Below are positions 1 through 7,896 of a stretch of 64,000 nucleotides of DNA, one piece after another; within the stretch, counting starts at the first letter, position 1; the number at the start of each line of letters is the position of its first letter. The notes under the pieces were generated by a model. That model searched no databases. It had not been told where the DNA came from and saw only the letters and a program-made list of their open reading frames with translations. The position numbers and the translations under genes are program-made. The DNA is from Chloroflexota bacterium (lineage in GTDB: Bacteria > Chloroflexota > Limnocylindria > QHBO01): assembly GCA_038040195.1 (NCBI GenBank), contig JBBPIR010000001.1, positions 615,141 through 679,140 on the forward strand, read 5' to 3'.

Positions 1-323
1 ATGCCAGCTGCCTGCGCCGCACCCGCCGGCATTTCCAGGCAGTCTCGGGCCCCACGTACCCAGGCCACGATCCGCCACGGGCGCAGCCGCTCCACGATCC
101 GCACGACCCGTCCGCTGCGGTCGACGAACACGGCATCGATCGGGTAGCGCATGAAGAACATGTGGATCGACGGCGACCGTTCGATCCACAGCCCCTCCGC
201 GGCCGGGAGCTCCGCGGTTCCCAGCAGCCCGACCGTGCGGTCCCGCAGCGATCGCGCGACGCGGCACCTCTCGACCGCCACCGATCCGCGGGAGTTGTTG
301 GTCACCCGCGCCCAATCCGCCAT
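1..323 (-). CDS. DUF192 family protein, truncated by the left window edge
   Basis: From an ATG at 323 the frame stays open for 107 codons and leaves the window, so the C-terminus is missing. The DUF192 pattern is visible: RDRTVGLLG near residue 30, then IHMFFMRYPIDAVFVD, a GRVVRIV strand, and the start of the CLEMPAG block. DUF192 proteins are small single-domain beta proteins of unknown role, many of them exported; no signal peptide is visible at this start. The gene begins 31 bases after the stop of the tadG-like gene on the same strand, so it may belong to the minor-pilin operon. No better start lies upstream without entering that gene. Confidence 0.8.
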   Translation of the reverse strand, partial: MADWARVTNNSRGSVAVERCRVARSLRDRTVGLLGTAELPAAEGLWIERSPSIHMFFMRYPIDAVFVDRSGRVVRIVERLRPWRIVAWVRGARDCLEMPAGAAQAAG

Positions 324-354
324 GCGTGGATGGTACGCGTGGGCCACCCGACGG

Positions 355-1605
355 CTAGTTGATGAGCGTGACCGCCAGGTTCTGGACCTCGCCGGGATTG
401 ATGGGACCGATGCCCACCGAGCCCGGCGCGGGGTAGTACGCCACGAACCATCCCTTCAGACAGCCGACCTTGCCGGGAGGTTCGGGCCCGACCAGGACGG
501 GCGAGCCGGGCCCTGTCTGGCACTCGAAGTCGCCGCCCTGGGTGTAGGCCTGGTCGAGCTTGAAGCCGATCCAGAACGGGACGTGGTAGTAGAGGTTGTT
601 GCCCATGCCGGACCAGTCCTCGAAGCTTGGGCACCCCGGATCCGGGGCCACGCCATCAGGTTCTGGCTCCACGTTGTCCGGGACATCCTGGCTGCACGTG
701 AAGTCGTGGATGGGCAGCGCGAGCACGCTGTCCTCGTTGGTAGGCGTGCCGACCTCTGCTGCGGGGCCCGCGTACGAGTTCAGCTCGGCCTCGAGGGAGT
801 TCACGTTTCCGGTCTGGGTGTGAACCCATGCCGGAATCGGGATGGTGATCGGGCAGGGTTCCGTGATCGACAAGGCGAGCCGCTGGCCGCAGTCCCAGTC
901 CAGCCAGCCGACCGACCCAGGCGCAACGTCACACAGCGGGACGATGGCCAGGTTCGACGAGTTTGCAGCCGCCTCGCTGCTGAGGATCTCGTACGGTTCC
1001 CACGGCGCAAACCCGTCGTCGGCCTGGACCGTGAACGGCGTTTCAGTCGAGTCACAAATCTCACTCGTCTGGGGGAACGTCACAGGCAGCGCGCCGCCGG
1101 TAATCGTCTCCAGGGTGCCCACCACGGCGATGGCGTCGGCGACCGCGGTTAATGTCGGCACCCCGATGACCGCCATCAGGAACGTGTCGAAGGTCTCCGA
1201 CGCCCGAGCTTTGACGCCCTGCGCGCCAGCCGGGATGCCGACCCCGAGGTCGGATGCGCAGTCGCCCACCAGGACCGGGTTGGGAAGGAGCGATTCGCCG
1301 GCGTAATCGACATATTCCGCTTCCTCCACTGCGACGCCGTTCTCGGCCGCGGCGGCGGCGACCGCGCACGCCACGTCGAAGTCGTTCGGGGTCGGCGTAT
1401 CCAGATCGCCGATGTAGTGCTGCACGACGATCGTGCCTGCCTTGGCCACCGCGTCGGCGCCGTTCTGCGTGTCTCGCTGGCGGCTCCAGGCAAATCCCCC
1501 GTCGATGACCAGGCCGACCATGGCCACGATCACGACCAATCCGCCCGCCACGATGACCAGGACCTGACCGCGTTCGCTGCGCCTCGGCGCCGGCACGGGA
1601 TTCAT
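355..1605 (-). CDS. TadG-like pilus-associated protein (copy 1)
   Basis: 416 aa. The N-terminus has the TadE/TadG-like block: a short basic stretch, ERGQVLVIVAGGLV, one membrane helix (about residues 14-36), then DGGFAWSRQRDTQNGADAVA, which is typical of TadG-like proteins. The remaining ~370 residues are predicted extracytoplasmic, cysteine-containing and without a domain I recognise. The ATG at 1605 is preceded by GAGGAGA at good spacing. It is the third gene of a trio with the two TadE-like genes upstream. The second trio (3077-5522) has a paralog of almost identical length, including a similar end (GCLKGWFVAYY here, SCLRGMFVRFV there). The likely role is a minor component or anchor of the Flp pilus. 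Confidence 0.85.
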   Translation of the reverse strand: MNPVPAPRRSERGQVLVIVAGGLVVIVAMVGLVIDGGFAWSRQRDTQNGADAVAKAGTIVVQHYIGDLDTPTPNDFDVACAVAAAAAENGVAVEEAEYVDYAGESLLPNPVLVGDCASDLGVGIPAGAQGVKARASETFDTFLMAVIGVPTLTAVADAIAVVGTLETITGGALPVTFPQTSEICDSTETPFTVQADDGFAPWEPYEILSSEAAANSSNLAIVPLCDVAPGSVGWLDWDCGQRLALSITEPCPITIPIPAWVHTQTGNVNSLEAELNSYAGPAAEVGTPTNEDSVLALPIHDFTCSQDVPDNVEPEPDGVAPDPGCPSFEDWSGMGNNLYYHVPFWIGFKLDQAYTQGGDFECQTGPGSPVLVGPEPPGKVGCLKGWFVAYYPAPGSVGIGPINPGEVQNLAVTLIN

Positions 1606-1618
1606 TCGAAGGTCTCCT

Positions 1619-2098
1619 CTATTGTCCGAGCGGGCAGTCCCGGCCCGGGAGCTGGTCGATGCAGTTGAACTCGACCGGGAAGCGCCCCTCCCCGGTGACT
1701 GATATTGGTCCGATGAGGGCGCTGATGATCGGCGTTGCGGCGGTGTACACGTATGTCACCCGCACCACCGCCAAGCACCCGTAGATGTCCGCCGTCCCCA
1801 GCTCCGAGTCGCAGGAGCCGGGATCATTGGGCGTGGTCGGGAGCCGAAAGTCGACGCTCACGCCCGACGGCGCGATGTCGAGCGCAACCGCGTGCTGGGC
1901 CGCACGGGCCTGGACATCGGTCTCCGTCTGGTTGACGGTCGCCTCCCGCCCGCCCTCACGCGCCGCGTTGTTCACCCCGTTGTACGCGAAGACGAGCCGT
2001 CCGCCGTCGAAGATGCCGACCAGGATCACCACGAAGACCGGCAGGATCAGGGCGAACTCGGCCAGAGTCTGGCCGCGGGACGAATAAGGAACTCTCAT
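1619..2098 (-). CDS. TadE-like minor pseudopilin (copy 1)
   Basis: 159 aa. The prepilin-like motif RGQTLAEFALILPV sits near residue 9: Gly as the -1 residue, Glu at +5 and a hydrophobic helix after it, followed by FDGGRLVFAYNGVNNAAREG as in the TadE family. TadE-like proteins are pseudopilins processed by a TadV-type peptidase, which is not in this window. The ATG at 2098 overlaps the upstream stop codon (TGATG), so translation is probably coupled; a GTG one codon earlier is the alternative start. The paralog at 4321-4782 has the same size and C-terminal layout (VTYVYTAATPII here, VQYVYTAATPVI there). Confidence 0.85.
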   Translation of the reverse strand: MRVPYSSRGQTLAEFALILPVFVVILVGIFDGGRLVFAYNGVNNAAREGGREATVNQTETDVQARAAQHAVALDIAPSGVSVDFRLPTTPNDPGSCDSELGTADIYGCLAVVRVTYVYTAATPIISALIGPISVTGEGRFPVEFNCIDQLPGRDCPLGQ

Positions 2099-2814
2099 CA
2101 CAGGTTAACCCGCATGGTCGCCGTCTCCAGCGGTTCACACGTGCCGGCGGCAGGCGACTGGAACGTGACGAACCGGTTCCGGTTCGGGCCGATGGGTTGC
2201 GGTGTGTAGTTCGCGGGGTCGAAGCCGGCATCCCTCCACAGGCCGTGGGCGTCGATGTTTCGCTCGTCGACCAGGTCGGGCACCCGAGCCTGGCCGGGGT
2301 CGCAACCCAACGGGGGCGGAGGGTTCCCGCCACCCGGCAGGCCGGAGGTGATCGCCCGATTGATGGGGAACTCCGAATGGGCCCGGATGATGGCCGGGCT
2401 CCCGAGGAAGCTTTCCGCCAGCGGAGTGATGAGCCCGATGGCGCACCTCAGCTGCACTTGAACCAGGTCGCCGTCCTCGAAGTCATCCGTCCCGTTGCCG
2501 TCCAGGTCGAAGTTCGGGGCCGGCACCGGGTCACCCTGGCAGCCGAGAGCCTGGAGGTCCTCGCTGACGAGGAGCTCGTAGCGGGCGAGGTCGTCGAGCT
2601 CGTTCCCATTTGGAGTTCCTTTCCAGGCGTCAGCGTGGCCGGCAGCGTAATCGGCGCCGATACGGCTCGCGTTGTGGAGGGCGACCCACCCGAAGAACAG
2701 GCGACCGGCGTCTACGGCCATGACCAGTAGGAGGGCCAACAGGGGCAGGATGATCGCCATCTCGACGAGGGCCTGACCGCGACGATGGGAATGCAAGGGT
2801 GGAAGGGCGAACAC
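2098..2814 (-). CDS. TadE-like pseudopilin with C-terminal PASTA-like domain (copy 1)
   Basis: 238 aa. The N-terminal TadE-like part has RRGQALVEMAIILPLLALL (Gly -1, Glu +5) and the segment DAGRLFFGWVALHNASRIG. The last ~65 residues look like one PASTA repeat: ARVPDLV, then LWRDAGF, then TFQSPAAGT and a closing beta strand. PASTA domains bind peptidoglycan fragments or beta-lactams in kinases and PBPs, so a wall-contact role for this pseudopilin is an inference. The start is GTG at 2814, with AGGAGT about 8 bases upstream. It is the first gene of the trio; the next gene overlaps its stop. The paralog at 4785-5522 has the same architecture. Confidence 0.8.
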   Translation of the reverse strand: MFALPPLHSHRRGQALVEMAIILPLLALLLVMAVDAGRLFFGWVALHNASRIGADYAAGHADAWKGTPNGNELDDLARYELLVSEDLQALGCQGDPVPAPNFDLDGNGTDDFEDGDLVQVQLRCAIGLITPLAESFLGSPAIIRAHSEFPINRAITSGLPGGGNPPPPLGCDPGQARVPDLVDERNIDAHGLWRDAGFDPANYTPQPIGPNRNRFVTFQSPAAGTCEPLETATMRVNL

Positions 2815-3013
2815 CCAGATGACTCCTGCGATGAATGGCGAACCGCGGGGCGACGCGGTCGCGCAGTATAGGCGCCCCCACCTTGCCGGTCACCTTGCGG
2901 AGGATGCCGTCAGGTGCGCCCTCGCAACGGAGCCTATTGAGGCCCGCCCTCGAGGCGGCCGCCGTCAGTTGCGCATTGGCAACGGCGCGTTGCGCCGCAG
3001 CAACGGAAAGAAC

Positions 3014-3040
3014 GAGGCCGCCCTGCGGAGGGGCGGCCTC
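3014..3040 (-). terminator. Rho-independent-like terminator between the two minor-pilin operons
   Basis: A perfect 10-bp inverted repeat (GAGGCCGCCC at 3014-3023, GGGCGGCCTC at 3031-3040) with a 7-base loop lies 37 bases past the tadG-like stop at 3077. On the minus strand it is followed by GTTCTTTCC, which is only moderately T-rich. It separates the two tandem trios, so they are probably transcribed independently. The rest of 2815-3076 holds no gene I can support. Confidence 0.7.
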
Positions 3041-3076
3041 GTGCCGTGGGGCCGCCTCGTTCGGCGGCTGGCCGCG

Positions 3077-4300
3077 CTACTTGATCAGCTGGATGCCCAC
3101 AGCCGCATTGGGATCCACGGCGCCCGAGCCCGGTCCCACGGTGCCCGTGGTCACGAACCGGACGAACATGCCCCTCAGGCAGCTCGTCGCCCCGTTTCCG
3201 TTCTCCTCGCAGTCGGGCTTGTCGGACCCGCTGAGGAACGCACCCTTGGGGTCCTCCAGCAGGAACGAGACGAAGCGGGCAATGTGGTACCACTGGTTCT
3301 GGCCACTGCCACCTACGTTGGCGGGCTGACAGCGGTCGACGTCGAGGGTCCCCGGACTGGGCTCGTCGGGCTCGGTGTTGCAGGTCGAGTCGAACATCGG
3401 GATCAGGACCGGGATCTGGTTGACTGCGTAGTAGTTGATGGCATCCTCGACGCCCGCGCTGTTCACGTTGCCGGTCGAGGTGATGTACTGCCACGACGGG
3501 ACACCGACTTCGGGGTTCGTCGTGGGTGGCCCGATTGCGGTGATCAGCTCCGAGGTTCCGCCGGCCGTGGGCGTCCAGTCCAGCCAGCCGACGTTGCCCG
3601 GGTTGTTCTTGCACAGCGGGATGGTGAGCGGCACGTTGTAGTACGGCGGCACCGCGTCCTCCGCCCATTCCTGGGGCGGATTGGACACCGCGCTCTCGCC
3701 GCTACCGTCGCAGGTCGTGACGTTGGTCGGGATGGTCACTGGAAGCGCGTAGCAGTCGGCATCGGCGGCGCAGACCTCCTCGAGGTAGCCGGCCACGGAG
3801 GTGGCGTCGGCGTCGGCGGTCAGAGTGTCGAAGCCGATCACCCGAACCAGGAAGGTCTCGAACGTCTTGGACGTTTCGGCCTGGACCCCGAGCAGCCCGT
3901 TCAGACATGCCGGAAGGACACCGTCCCCGACCACGGCCGCGGCGTTCGTGGACCCGACCTCGACACAGTTGTTGTTGACGACGTTGCCCTGGATATTCGT
4001 ATACCAGGCGCCGACCTTGTCCACGCCGTTGGCCGCCATCGACGCGTCGACAGCCGCCAGGACCTCGGCGTCGCCTCGTGGCAGGCCGGTCAGAGCTTCG
4101 GCCAACACCACGGCGCCCGCCTCACTGGCGGCGTCAGCCGCGTTCTGGTTGTCGCGCTGCTGCCCCCAGGCGAAACCGCCGTCGACCACCAAGCCGGTCA
4201 TCGCGATCATGACGAGCAGGCCGCCGGCCACGATGACCAGCACCTGGCCGCGAGGTTCGCGTTGCGCTCGCTGGCTTTGGAGGAATCGGAACAGGGACAT
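3077..4300 (-). CDS. TadG-like pilus-associated protein (copy 2)
   Basis: 407 aa. PRGQVLVIVAGGLLVMIAM begins near residue 16, then DGGFAWGQQRDNQNAADAAS, the same TadG-like N-terminal block as the copy at 355-1605. A single helix is followed by a long extracytoplasmic domain with paired cysteines. I chose the ATG at 4300 over an upstream in-frame codon at 4330 because AAAGGAG sits 7 bases before it and the upstream codon lies close to the preceding stop. It ends the second minor-pilin trio and is followed by a hairpin terminator. The two copies are clearly diverged, so the duplication is not recent. Confidence 0.85.
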   Translation of the reverse strand: MSLFRFLQSQRAQREPRGQVLVIVAGGLLVMIAMTGLVVDGGFAWGQQRDNQNAADAASEAGAVVLAEALTGLPRGDAEVLAAVDASMAANGVDKVGAWYTNIQGNVVNNNCVEVGSTNAAAVVGDGVLPACLNGLLGVQAETSKTFETFLVRVIGFDTLTADADATSVAGYLEEVCAADADCYALPVTIPTNVTTCDGSGESAVSNPPQEWAEDAVPPYYNVPLTIPLCKNNPGNVGWLDWTPTAGGTSELITAIGPPTTNPEVGVPSWQYITSTGNVNSAGVEDAINYYAVNQIPVLIPMFDSTCNTEPDEPSPGTLDVDRCQPANVGGSGQNQWYHIARFVSFLLEDPKGAFLSGSDKPDCEENGNGATSCLRGMFVRFVTTGTVGPGSGAVDPNAAVGIQLIK

Positions 4301-4320
4301 CAGAACTCCTTTAAGAACTA

Positions 4321-4782
4321 TTAGGGCCACGGGCAGGGGTCAAGGTTTGGGTCGCCCGGTACAGGGCACCTCCGCTCCACCGGCATCTGGGTGGTGGCGG
4401 TCATCGTGAACGGACCGATAATCTGGCCGATCACCGGAGTTGCCGCCGTATACACGTACTGGACGGTGACCGTGGCCAGGCATCCCAGCCCGTAGGGAGA
4501 GCTGCACGTCCCGACACCGCTTGGATCGCCGTAGGTGATGGTCACGTCCGAGGCGCTGAGGCCCAGCGACACCGCCTGCTTCATTGCCTCGGCCTCAACG
4601 TCCGCCTGGGTCTGGTTGACGATCGCCACGCGCACCGATTCGCGCGACGCGTTGGAGATCGTGTTGTAGGCAAAGACCGCGCGACCGAGGTCGAACAGGC
4701 CGGCCAGGACCACGATGAAGATCGGCAGGATGAGGGCAAACTCGACCAGGGTCTGGCCGCGCTGCGATCGGCGTTTCAGCAT
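4321..4782 (-). CDS. TadE-like minor pseudopilin (copy 2)
   Basis: 153 aa. QRGQTLVEFALILPIFIVV gives Gly -1 and Glu +5 of the TadE/pseudopilin motif, followed by FDLGRAVFAYNTISNASRE. The C-terminal half is a small extracytoplasmic domain with a few cysteines. The ATG at 4782 is two bases after the stop of the PASTA-type pseudopilin gene, so the genes are almost certainly cotranscribed. It is the middle gene of the second trio. Confidence 0.85.
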   Translation of the reverse strand: MLKRRSQRGQTLVEFALILPIFIVVLAGLFDLGRAVFAYNTISNASRESVRVAIVNQTQADVEAEAMKQAVSLGLSASDVTITYGDPSGVGTCSSPYGLGCLATVTVQYVYTAATPVIGQIIGPFTMTATTQMPVERRCPVPGDPNLDPCPWP

Positions 4783-4784
4783 CG

Positions 4785-5522
4785 TCAGTTACCGAACACG
4801 GTCATGACCGTGCTGTCACAGTCGACCCGCTGGCCGCCCACGGCAGGAATCTGGGTGGTGATGGTGTAGTTCCCCTGCGGCGGCCGGTTGATGATCACCG
4901 TGGTCGTGAATCCCGCCGCGTTCCAGATGGTCTGGGCGACGTTGACCTTGTAACTGCCGAAGCCAGGCACCTCGCACAGCTGCGGCGTGGGGCCTGGCGT
5001 TGCCGACGGGTCGGGGGTCGGGGTCGGCGTCGGGGTGGGCGGGAGGCTCCCGACGACTACGCCACCGGCAAGGCCGGCCCGAATCGGGAAGATCGAATCG
5101 GCCGTGATGGTGATCGTGTTGCCCAGGATCTGAGATACGAGGGGCGTGATCAGTGTGAAATCGCAGGTCAGGGTGACCTGTGCCGAATCACCCAGATCGG
5201 TCCCGCCGGGAAAGACCGGGTCCGGGATGGTTCCCGGCAGCGTGCAGTTGAGGGCGTTCGCGTCGGCGAGGATTTGATCGAGGTAGTTGTCGCGCTGGCC
5301 CGCGTCCCCGGGGACGCCCCACGCATCGGGATGACCAGCTGCGTAGCTGGCGCCGATGCGGCTGGCGTTGGCCAAGCCCACCCAGCCGAAGAAGACGCGC
5401 CCGAAGTCGACTGCCATGAGCAGGACGAGCATCAGGAACGGGAGGATGATCGCGAACTCGACGAGTCCCTGGCCGCGGAATGAGCGTCGCCGGAACAGGC
5501 GTCGGAGCAGGTGAATAACCAT
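4785..5522 (-). CDS. TadE-like pseudopilin with Pro/Thr linker and PASTA-like domain (copy 2)
   Basis: 245 aa. The TadE part carries FRGQGLVEFAIILPFLML and DFGRVFFGWVGLANASRIG. A PTPTPTPTPDPS linker (about residues 163-183) leads to a PASTA-like domain of about 62 residues: CEVPGF, then IWNAAGFTT, then ITTQIPAVGG and a closing VMTV strand. The linker is absent from copy 1, which supports a modular domain addition. The ATG at 5522 is the first gene of its operon. Upstream (5523-5656) are GTAC-type palindromes and no gene. Family knowledge covers TadE and PASTA separately; their combination as a wall-gripping pseudopilin is inferred. Confidence 0.8.
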   Translation of the reverse strand: MVIHLLRRLFRRRSFRGQGLVEFAIILPFLMLVLLMAVDFGRVFFGWVGLANASRIGASYAAGHPDAWGVPGDAGQRDNYLDQILADANALNCTLPGTIPDPVFPGGTDLGDSAQVTLTCDFTLITPLVSQILGNTITITADSIFPIRAGLAGGVVVGSLPPTPTPTPTPDPSATPGPTPQLCEVPGFGSYKVNVAQTIWNAAGFTTTVIINRPPQGNYTITTQIPAVGGQRVDCDSTVMTVFGN

Positions 5523-5587
5523 GCCGCGAGTGTGTCAGGGCGAACCTTGCGGCCGACCTGACATGCCGGAGTACCTTGCGGTATCGG

Positions 5588-5607
5588 GGTACCCGTACTT
5601 CGGTACC
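5588..5607 (-). promoter_or_regulatory. Candidate operator upstream of the second minor-pilin operon
   Basis: Two GGTACC palindromes (5588-5593 and 5602-5607) flank a GTAC, giving GTACTTCGGTAC at 5595-5606. The site lies about 70 bases before the first codon of the PASTA-type tadE gene. The same 12-mer recurs (opposite strand) at 52499, and a close variant lies at 16210, both in other intergenic regions. Site identity and regulator are unproven. Confidence 0.3.
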
Positions 5608-5656
5608 GACGATGCCTCGGGCGCCCTGTTGGGGCCGTCGGTCGGGAAGCGGAGCC

Positions 5657-7177
5657 CTACTCGCCGGCTTCGGGCTCGGCCCGCTCGGCCGGCAGGGTGA
5701 CGCGGAAGGTGGTCCCGGCGCCTGAAGCACTCTCCAGCTCCAGGTGCCCGTGCATGGCCTCCACCAGGCCCCGAGCCGCATAGAGCCCGATCCCGCTCCC
5801 GTTCGGCACCATCTTCCGGGCGTCGTCACCCCGGAAGAACTGATCGAAGGCGCGTGCCTGGTCGGCCGGGCTCATGCCAGGCCCCTGGTCGGTGACGGCC
5901 AGCTCGCTCAGGAGCTTCCCGTCCGTGCCCGCCTGCCCGGTCACGGCGACCCCCACCTCGGTGCCGGGCGGCGCGTACTTGGTGGCGTTGTCGAGGAGTG
6001 CCCACAGGACCTGTTCATACCGATCCGGGTCGCCCACGACCAGGTGTGGCTCACCCTCCGATCGGAACGCGAACCGATGGTTCGCGTCGCGCAGGGCGTC
6101 CCAGGTGCGCTGGACGATCGGTTCGGCGCGGAAGATCTCCTGGCGAGATTCCAGCGCCCCGGCCTCGAGACGGGAGACCGCCAGCAGCTGGCCCACCATC
6201 CTGCGCATACGATCCGACTGGTGGGCGATGGTGGCCAGGTCGCGCTGGGCGGACGCCCCGAGATCTTCGGTTGCGCCAACCTCGGCCGCCAGCGCCCGGA
6301 TGCTGGTCAACGGCGTCTGGAGGTCATGCGTGATCCCGCGCAGGAAATCGGACTGGACAGCCGCCATCCGATTCAGCTCGTCGGTCTGGGCCCGAAGGCG
6401 CGCGTAGAGCAGGGAGTGCTCGATGGCGGTCGACGCGATCTGGGCAATCAGGCTCAGCAGATCGCGCTCCGCCGGCGTCGGCTCCGGTCGCCCCTCCCAG
6501 GGGGCCAACAGCAGGGCGTTCAGCTCCTCGCCGCCCGAGGCTTCGACCGCCACCACCGCGCCCCACGGGCCGATGAGATGTCTCGGACCGCGCCGATCCG
6601 CTTCTCCGCTGACCGCCGCCCACCGCTCCAGCTCCCCGAGCGGGCGGGGAGGGGAATCCGGGTCCCCGTCGTAGACGCCGGATGGCAGCAGGCCGGGGTC
6701 ACCGGCCTGCAGGACGACGAGCAACCAGGTTGGGTCGCGGGTGACCTGGCGCGCGACCGTGACGACCCGGGAGGCGACCTCGGCCGGCCCTCCGGTGATG
6801 GGCGTCGCTGCGACATCGGCGGCCAGGATCGAGATCTGCTGGTTCCGCTCCTCGAGGGCCATCCTGAGTCGTCGTTGGGCGGCGCTCAGTTCGCCCTCCT
6901 CCTCCGCCAGGCCAGACTCGGCTCCGGTCGCTGCACCCCGCTCGGCGAGGGTCACGACTCCCTGCAGGTCGCGCGTCACGCTCCGCGAGCCGACCGCGGC
7001 CACGATGGCGGCCCACAGCAGGGTGCCCAGGCCCACCACCAGGAGCACGACGCTGACGCCGACCTCGGCGACCCACGCGTCGCCCAGGACGAGAACCAGG
7101 GCCAGTGCAGCCAGCGCCGGGAGGGCGACGACCGCGATGAAGGCGAAGATGCGGAGTGCGGGGCGTCCGAGGTCCAC
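5657..7177 (-). CDS. Sensor histidine kinase (membrane, GAF-like domain, HisKA/HATPase)
   Basis: 506 aa. Two membrane helices lie near residues 9-30 and 36-62, then a short linker, a GAF-like region (about 110-240) and a kinase core. The H-box is GITHDLQTPLTSI, the N-box LLDNATKYAPPGTEV, G1 DQGPGM, and G2 GSGIGLYAARGLVEAMHG. All catalytic landmarks are present. The start is GTG at 7177 with GAGGAG about 7 bases upstream, overlapping the stop of the response regulator gene, so the pair should be coupled. The pair sits at the 3' end of the tadZ-A-B-C run, which suggests control of pilus expression. With no extracytoplasmic loop of any size, the signal may be membrane-borne or cytosolic. Confidence 0.9.
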   Translation of the reverse strand: MDLGRPALRIFAFIAVVALPALAALALVLVLGDAWVAEVGVSVVLLVVGLGTLLWAAIVAAVGSRSVTRDLQGVVTLAERGAATGAESGLAEEEGELSAAQRRLRMALEERNQQISILAADVAATPITGGPAEVASRVVTVARQVTRDPTWLLVVLQAGDPGLLPSGVYDGDPDSPPRPLGELERWAAVSGEADRRGPRHLIGPWGAVVAVEASGGEELNALLLAPWEGRPEPTPAERDLLSLIAQIASTAIEHSLLYARLRAQTDELNRMAAVQSDFLRGITHDLQTPLTSIRALAAEVGATEDLGASAQRDLATIAHQSDRMRRMVGQLLAVSRLEAGALESRQEIFRAEPIVQRTWDALRDANHRFAFRSEGEPHLVVGDPDRYEQVLWALLDNATKYAPPGTEVGVAVTGQAGTDGKLLSELAVTDQGPGMSPADQARAFDQFFRGDDARKMVPNGSGIGLYAARGLVEAMHGHLELESASGAGTTFRVTLPAERAEPEAGE

Positions 7178-7187
7178 CCGCGGCTCC

Positions 7188-7892
7188 TCAGCCCGCCGCG
7201 GCGCCGACCGTGCTCAGACGGTATCCCACCCCGCGATCGGTCAACAGCACCCGAGGCCGGTTCGGATCGCGCTCGATCTTGTTTCGGAGGCGCCGGACCG
7301 TGACCCACACATAGGACGGGTCGGGGAGCTCGCTGTCGGCCCACACCCGGCTGAGCAGAGTATCGGTTGGCACCGTGCGGTCGAGGGAGGCGATCAGCAC
7401 CTGCAGGAAGCGGACTTCGGTGGGGCTCAGGCTTTCCGTTCGCTGGTCCACCCTGGCGCGACGCTGCACGAGATCGATCTCCAGCGACCCGCCGTCGAGC
7501 GTCAGCCCGCCGCGTCCGGACTCGGTTCGGCGCAGCACGCGGTGGATGCGGGCGCTGAGCTCGTCCGGATCGAATGGTTTGGTGACGTAGTCCTCCGCGT
7601 AGTACTCGAGCGCGCGAACCTTCGCCTCGCTGGCATCGACCGCGCTGAGCACGATGATGGGCAGGTCCGCGATCTGCTTGACCCGGCGGCACAGCTCAAA
7701 GCCGTCCATGCCCGGCATCATGAGATCGATCACCAGGAGGGCCGGCCAGGCCCGCTCCAGCGCCCGCAGCGCCTCCACCCCGGAGCTGACCGGGCGGACG
7801 TCGAAGCCGTCGCGGCCCAGACGTCGGGCCAGAACGGAGCGCAGGGTGGGGTCGTCGTCGACCAGCAGGATCGCCGGCCGCATCGCCGGCAT
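7188..7892 (-). CDS. OmpR/PhoB-type response regulator
   Basis: 234 aa. The receiver domain has acidic DDD (LLVDDDPTL), phospho-acceptor Asp in LLVIDLMMPGMDGFEL, and Lys in YVTKPFDPDE. The C-terminal winged helix has PTEVRFLQVLIASL and a recognition region SYVWVTVRRLRNKIE, ending LLTDRGVGYRLS. The start MPAMRP (7892) lies 4 bases after the tadC stop; the longer in-frame extension would run antiparallel-free into tadC and reads as a shadow. MRP at 7883 is an alternative. It forms a cognate pair with the kinase that follows and is embedded in the tad operon. Confidence 0.92.
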   Translation of the reverse strand: MPAMRPAILLVDDDPTLRSVLARRLGRDGFDVRPVSSGVEALRALERAWPALLVIDLMMPGMDGFELCRRVKQIADLPIIVLSAVDASEAKVRALEYYAEDYVTKPFDPDELSARIHRVLRRTESGRGGLTLDGGSLEIDLVQRRARVDQRTESLSPTEVRFLQVLIASLDRTVPTDTLLSRVWADSELPDPSYVWVTVRRLRNKIERDPNRPRVLLTDRGVGYRLSTVGAAAG

Positions 7893-7896
7893 CACG

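Noticed and set aside
2819-4324. A 501-codon plus-strand frame over the TadG-like gene
   Set aside because: It is the complementary frame of a clear TadG-like gene in GC-rich DNA; composition is Arg/Gly/Asp-rich with no ribosome site or domain.
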